DNA of 64,000 nt, from NCBI RefSeq assembly GCF_048265165.1, contig NZ_JBLXCD010000001.1, positions 682,001 through 746,000 of the forward strand. Direction: 5' to 3'. The stretch is from Oceanospirillum sp048265165. GTDB taxonomy: Bacteria; Pseudomonadota; Gammaproteobacteria; Pseudomonadales; Halomonadaceae. A model generated the notes under the pieces. The model ran no database searches and was not told the origin of the DNA. It was given only the letters and a program-made list of their open reading frames with translations. Numbering within the stretch: the stretch's first letter is position 1; every line of letters starts with the position of its first letter. The translations under genes and the position numbers were made by a program. Below, piece after piece: positions 62,290 through 64,000 of this stretch.

Positions 62290-62763
62290 TCAGTGCTCTA
62301 GCAGCAGATCCGGTTGTTTGTACTGTTCAAGGTTACGGCGCTGTTTCTCCAGATCTTCCATCAGTCCCTTTAACGCGGCGCTCACGTCATGGGCGCTCTC
62401 TTCACCCTCAAAAAAGCGCATCAGCTGACCAAAGGTCTGGTTGGCGTTAATCACCAAATTGGCGATGTCGTGGTTCTGGGCGCGTTTGCCGGTGGGCATA
62501 TCCACCAGCAGTTTGTTTTGCCCGTGGGCCAAAAAGCGGGTCACTAAGTTGATGCCGGTGGCATGTTCAAAGGCGGGCACCATCATCAGCGGCATACGCC
62601 CGGAGGACAGCCAGCCATACAGGGTGTTTTGGCTGCTAACGCCCATCAGGTCAGCAATGCGCTGAATGCTCAGGTTCTTTTTCTCCCGGCCATGATCAAC
62701 GCTCAGTTGCAGGGCCTGGGGAATATCGTTGGGGGTAATTCGGTTCCAGGGTTGCTTAGCCAT
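62290..62763 (-). CDS. Early phage DNA-binding protein (157 aa)
   Basis: Helix-turn-helix-like part (LSIQRIADLMGVSSQNTLYGWLSSGRMP) and a helical C-terminus (ALKGLMEDLEKQRRNLEQY). Situated between ner and A, where B3/D3112-like phages keep a regulator. The ATG at 62763 lacks a clear Shine-Dalgarno. Confidence 0.6.
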   Translation of the reverse strand: MAKQPWNRITPNDIPQALQLSVDHGREKKNLSIQRIADLMGVSSQNTLYGWLSSGRMPLMMVPAFEHATGINLVTRFLAHGQNKLLVDMPTGKRAQNHDIANLVINANQTFGQLMRFFEGEESAHDVSAALKGLMEDLEKQRRNLEQYKQPDLLLEH

Positions 62764-62906
62764 TTTTTGCTACTCGATATTTATCCAGTTCAAAATAAAG
62801 TGCGGTTTTTTGTCTTTTTTGGCGGGTTCCTGCGATATACGCTTTAGAAAACTCGCAAATAAGGGAGACGCAAATGTTCTCGCACAGGGTGCAAAAAGTT
62901 CGTAAA
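62764..62906. promoter_or_regulatory. Intergenic control site between ner and the next early gene
   Basis: Contains an operator-like word AACTCGCAAATAAG (62850-62863) fused to the 14-bp word ATACGCTTTAGAAA (62837-62850) that recurs at 46518. Confidence 0.5.
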
Positions 62907-63158
62907 CTAAGCGGCAATACGTGCCGGATAACGGGAGGGCCAGATCTCTTCCGGGGCCAAACCCAAATAGTTCGCAATGATTTTTTCGACTTTTGGGTAG
63001 CGCACGTCGAACACGTTGTACAACGTGCGGGAATTGGCGTAACCGTATTGGCGTCCCAGCTCTGCCAAGGTGGTGCCCTTTTTGCGGATGGCCGCCAGAA
63101 TATCCTGGCGATGCCAATCTTCCGGTTGAGATGAGTGAGTCTGATTAGTCTTGCTCAT
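62907..63158 (-). CDS. ner: Ner-like negative regulator (winged helix/HTH)
   Basis: 83 residues. Ner/Nlp family: WHRQDILAAIRKKGTTLAELGRQYGYANSRTLYNVFDVRYPKVEKIIANYLGLAPEEIWPSRY. In Mu, Ner represses the repressor and its own early promoter and helps lytic development. GGAG eight bases before the ATG. First gene of the leftward early transcript, opposite the repressor gene. Confidence 0.92.
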   Translation of the reverse strand: MSKTNQTHSSQPEDWHRQDILAAIRKKGTTLAELGRQYGYANSRTLYNVFDVRYPKVEKIIANYLGLAPEEIWPSRYPARIAA

Positions 63159-63347
63159 TTTTTTCGCTCCGTTTTAGTTACTAATTTGTAAGGGTTAAGC
63201 TGAACACTTGCCCTAAAGGTTATACGCAAAAACGCGAGCTATCAAGCATAAATGCGAGTTCTTTTTCTTTTTGATCTCTCATTTTTGCAAGAACTCGTTT
63301 AACCCATTGTTTTTATTGGGTTTTATTTATGGCTTTAGGGCTAAAAA
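63159..63347. promoter_or_regulatory. Divergent early/repressor switch region with operator-like repeats
   Basis: A copy of GAACTCGCA-type words in either orientation occurs at about 63230-63240 (AGCTCGCG), 63247-63261 (CATAAATGCGAGTTC) and 63291-63300 (GAACTCGTTT). On the minus strand TTGATA and TATAAC, 15 bases apart, around the first copy could be the ner promoter. Further copies lie inside the repressor gene (63389-63402, 63433-63446). Confidence 0.6.
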
Positions 63348-64000
63348 ATGAATAAGAACTCAGTTCCGTTGCTTACAGCGGGAATCGGAACTCGCATAAG
63401 TGAGGTTTCGCCTCGCGTTGGCGGGAAAAAAGAACTCGCAAAAATGGCGGGCTTATCAGAGTCCCAGCTACACAGAATTGTTTCTGGTGATAGCGTTGCC
63501 AAAATCGAAACCATTGTGGCTATAGCGAAGGCTGCAAATGTTTCCTTGCAGTGGCTTGCAACAGGTGAGGGACGTATGGTTTTAGGAGATGACCAGGCAG
63601 GGTCTGAAGCCTCAGAACTGGAAGAAGAGTTCGCCCTGGTGCCGGGCTATAACGTTCAGGTATCGGCGGGGCATGGCGCGCTGCCGGATGCCTTTGAAAA
63701 ACCAACCCGTAAGCTGGCCTTTCGCCACAAATGGCTGAGGTTTCGCGGCCTGCGCGTTAAAGACCTGGTGCTGGTGTTCGCTAAGGGGGATTCAATGGAA
63801 CCCACCATCAGCGACAACAACACCCTGATGGTAGACACCAGCCAGCGGGATCTGCAGGATGGCAATATCTACGTTATCCGCACAGATGGCCATCTGATCG
63901 TTAAGCGCGTGCAGCAGCTGCTTAATAGGAACGTGCTGTTTATCAGTGACAACAAAAGCTATGAGAAGATGGAAATCACCCAGGCTGAACTGGCCAGCCT
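63348..64000 (+). CDS. CI-like phage repressor, S24 peptidase family, 3' end cut by window
   Basis: At least 217 residues, open to the window edge. Residues about 25-55 form an XRE helix-turn-helix (KKELAKMAGLSESQLHRIVSGDS). The C-terminal part is a LexA-like serine peptidase: a likely self-cleavage site Ala107-Gly108 (QVSAGHG), Ser149 in KGDSMEP and Lys186 in HLIVKRV. RecA-stimulated cleavage would make the prophage inducible by DNA damage. AGGG lies seven bases before the ATG. It diverges from ner, as in Mu-like phages. Confidence 0.9.
   Translation, partial: MNKNSVPLLTAGIGTRISEVSPRVGGKKELAKMAGLSESQLHRIVSGDSVAKIETIVAIAKAANVSLQWLATGEGRMVLGDDQAGSEASELEEEFALVPGYNVQVSAGHGALPDAFEKPTRKLAFRHKWLRFRGLRVKDLVLVFAKGDSMEPTISDNNTLMVDTSQRDLQDGNIYVIRTDGHLIVKRVQQLLNRNVLFISDNKSYEKMEITQAELAS

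Noticed and set aside
61164..62450. 428-codon plus-strand frame
   Set aside because: Antisense to transposase A; long because of high-GC codon use of A on the other strand.
1..64000. CRISPR arrays, rRNA or insertion sequences
   Set aside because: No spaced direct repeats, no rRNA sequence and no transposase other than phage A were found.

Overview
The window is from a marine-type gammaproteobacterium, most like the Oceanospirillaceae (Amphritea/Neptunomonas/Marinobacterium relatives). That is inferred from protein flavour only (tusDCB-tusE beside yccA, hda, an SNF transporter, a type VI cluster), so genus is not assigned. It has three parts: host core genes (about 1-9.5 kb), a type VI secretion (T6SS) operon with an unusual accessory tail (about 9.5-29.4 kb), and a Mu-like transposable prophage (about 30.2 kb to beyond the right edge).

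Host core. A 3' fragment of a Leu/Glu-type dehydrogenase and an SNF sodium symporter run rightward. A PAS-degenerate GGDEF protein and hda run leftward. Two identical tRNA-Ser(UGA) genes each have their own terminator. Then come a YccA-type Bax-inhibitor protein, the sulfur relay genes tusD-tusC-tusB-tusE, a class I DAHP synthase, and, converging on it, a stand-alone HisA of the eukaryotic (yeast HIS6) type.

T6SS operon (minus strand, 29363 to 9582). Order: tssB, tssC, hcp, tssJ, tssK, tssL, tssM, a TssB-TssC fusion paralogue, a second hcp, tssE, tssF, tssG. With little or no gap follow four genes that are not standard T6SS parts: a membrane-anchored TAXI-type binding protein, a two-TM periplasmic sensor, a transporter fusing a sensor/HAMP module to an MFS permease, and a TrpX-like binding protein. 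One terminator at 9543-9568 closes the run. tssA, tssH/clpV, vgrG and PAAR genes are absent here. The second sheath/tube pair and the four-gene sensing module are the most unusual chromosomal content.

Prophage (minus strand except the repressor). At the right a LexA-like CI repressor, cut by the window edge, diverges from ner. Then come an early DNA-binding protein, transposase A (D265, D331, E387), target-capture ATPase B, a block of small early genes, gemA, a Mor/C-type activator, lysis genes, and Mu-type head genes (gp25-gp30, G, I/Z, T, 35-37). The tail module is siphovirus-like (tail tube, frameshifted assembly chaperones, 1522-residue tape measure, hub, fibre) with no contractile sheath, so this is a transposable siphovirus of the B3/D3112 kind. 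Its right end lies somewhere in 30135-30429, just upstream of the host yccF gene; the left end is outside the window.

The best leads are: (1) an early phage protein that reads as a tandem CsrA pseudo-dimer keeping one complete RNA-binding site; (2) a programmed -1 frameshift at an A_AAA_AAG heptamer joining the tail chaperone to a downstream frame with no gene of its own; (3) the TssB-TssC fusion plus second Hcp; (4) the four-gene sensor/transport module behind tssG; (5) repeated operator-like words around the phage switch; (6) a terminator whose 3' arm carries the endolysin Shine-Dalgarno; (7) a fibre built of beta-propeller-like repeats.
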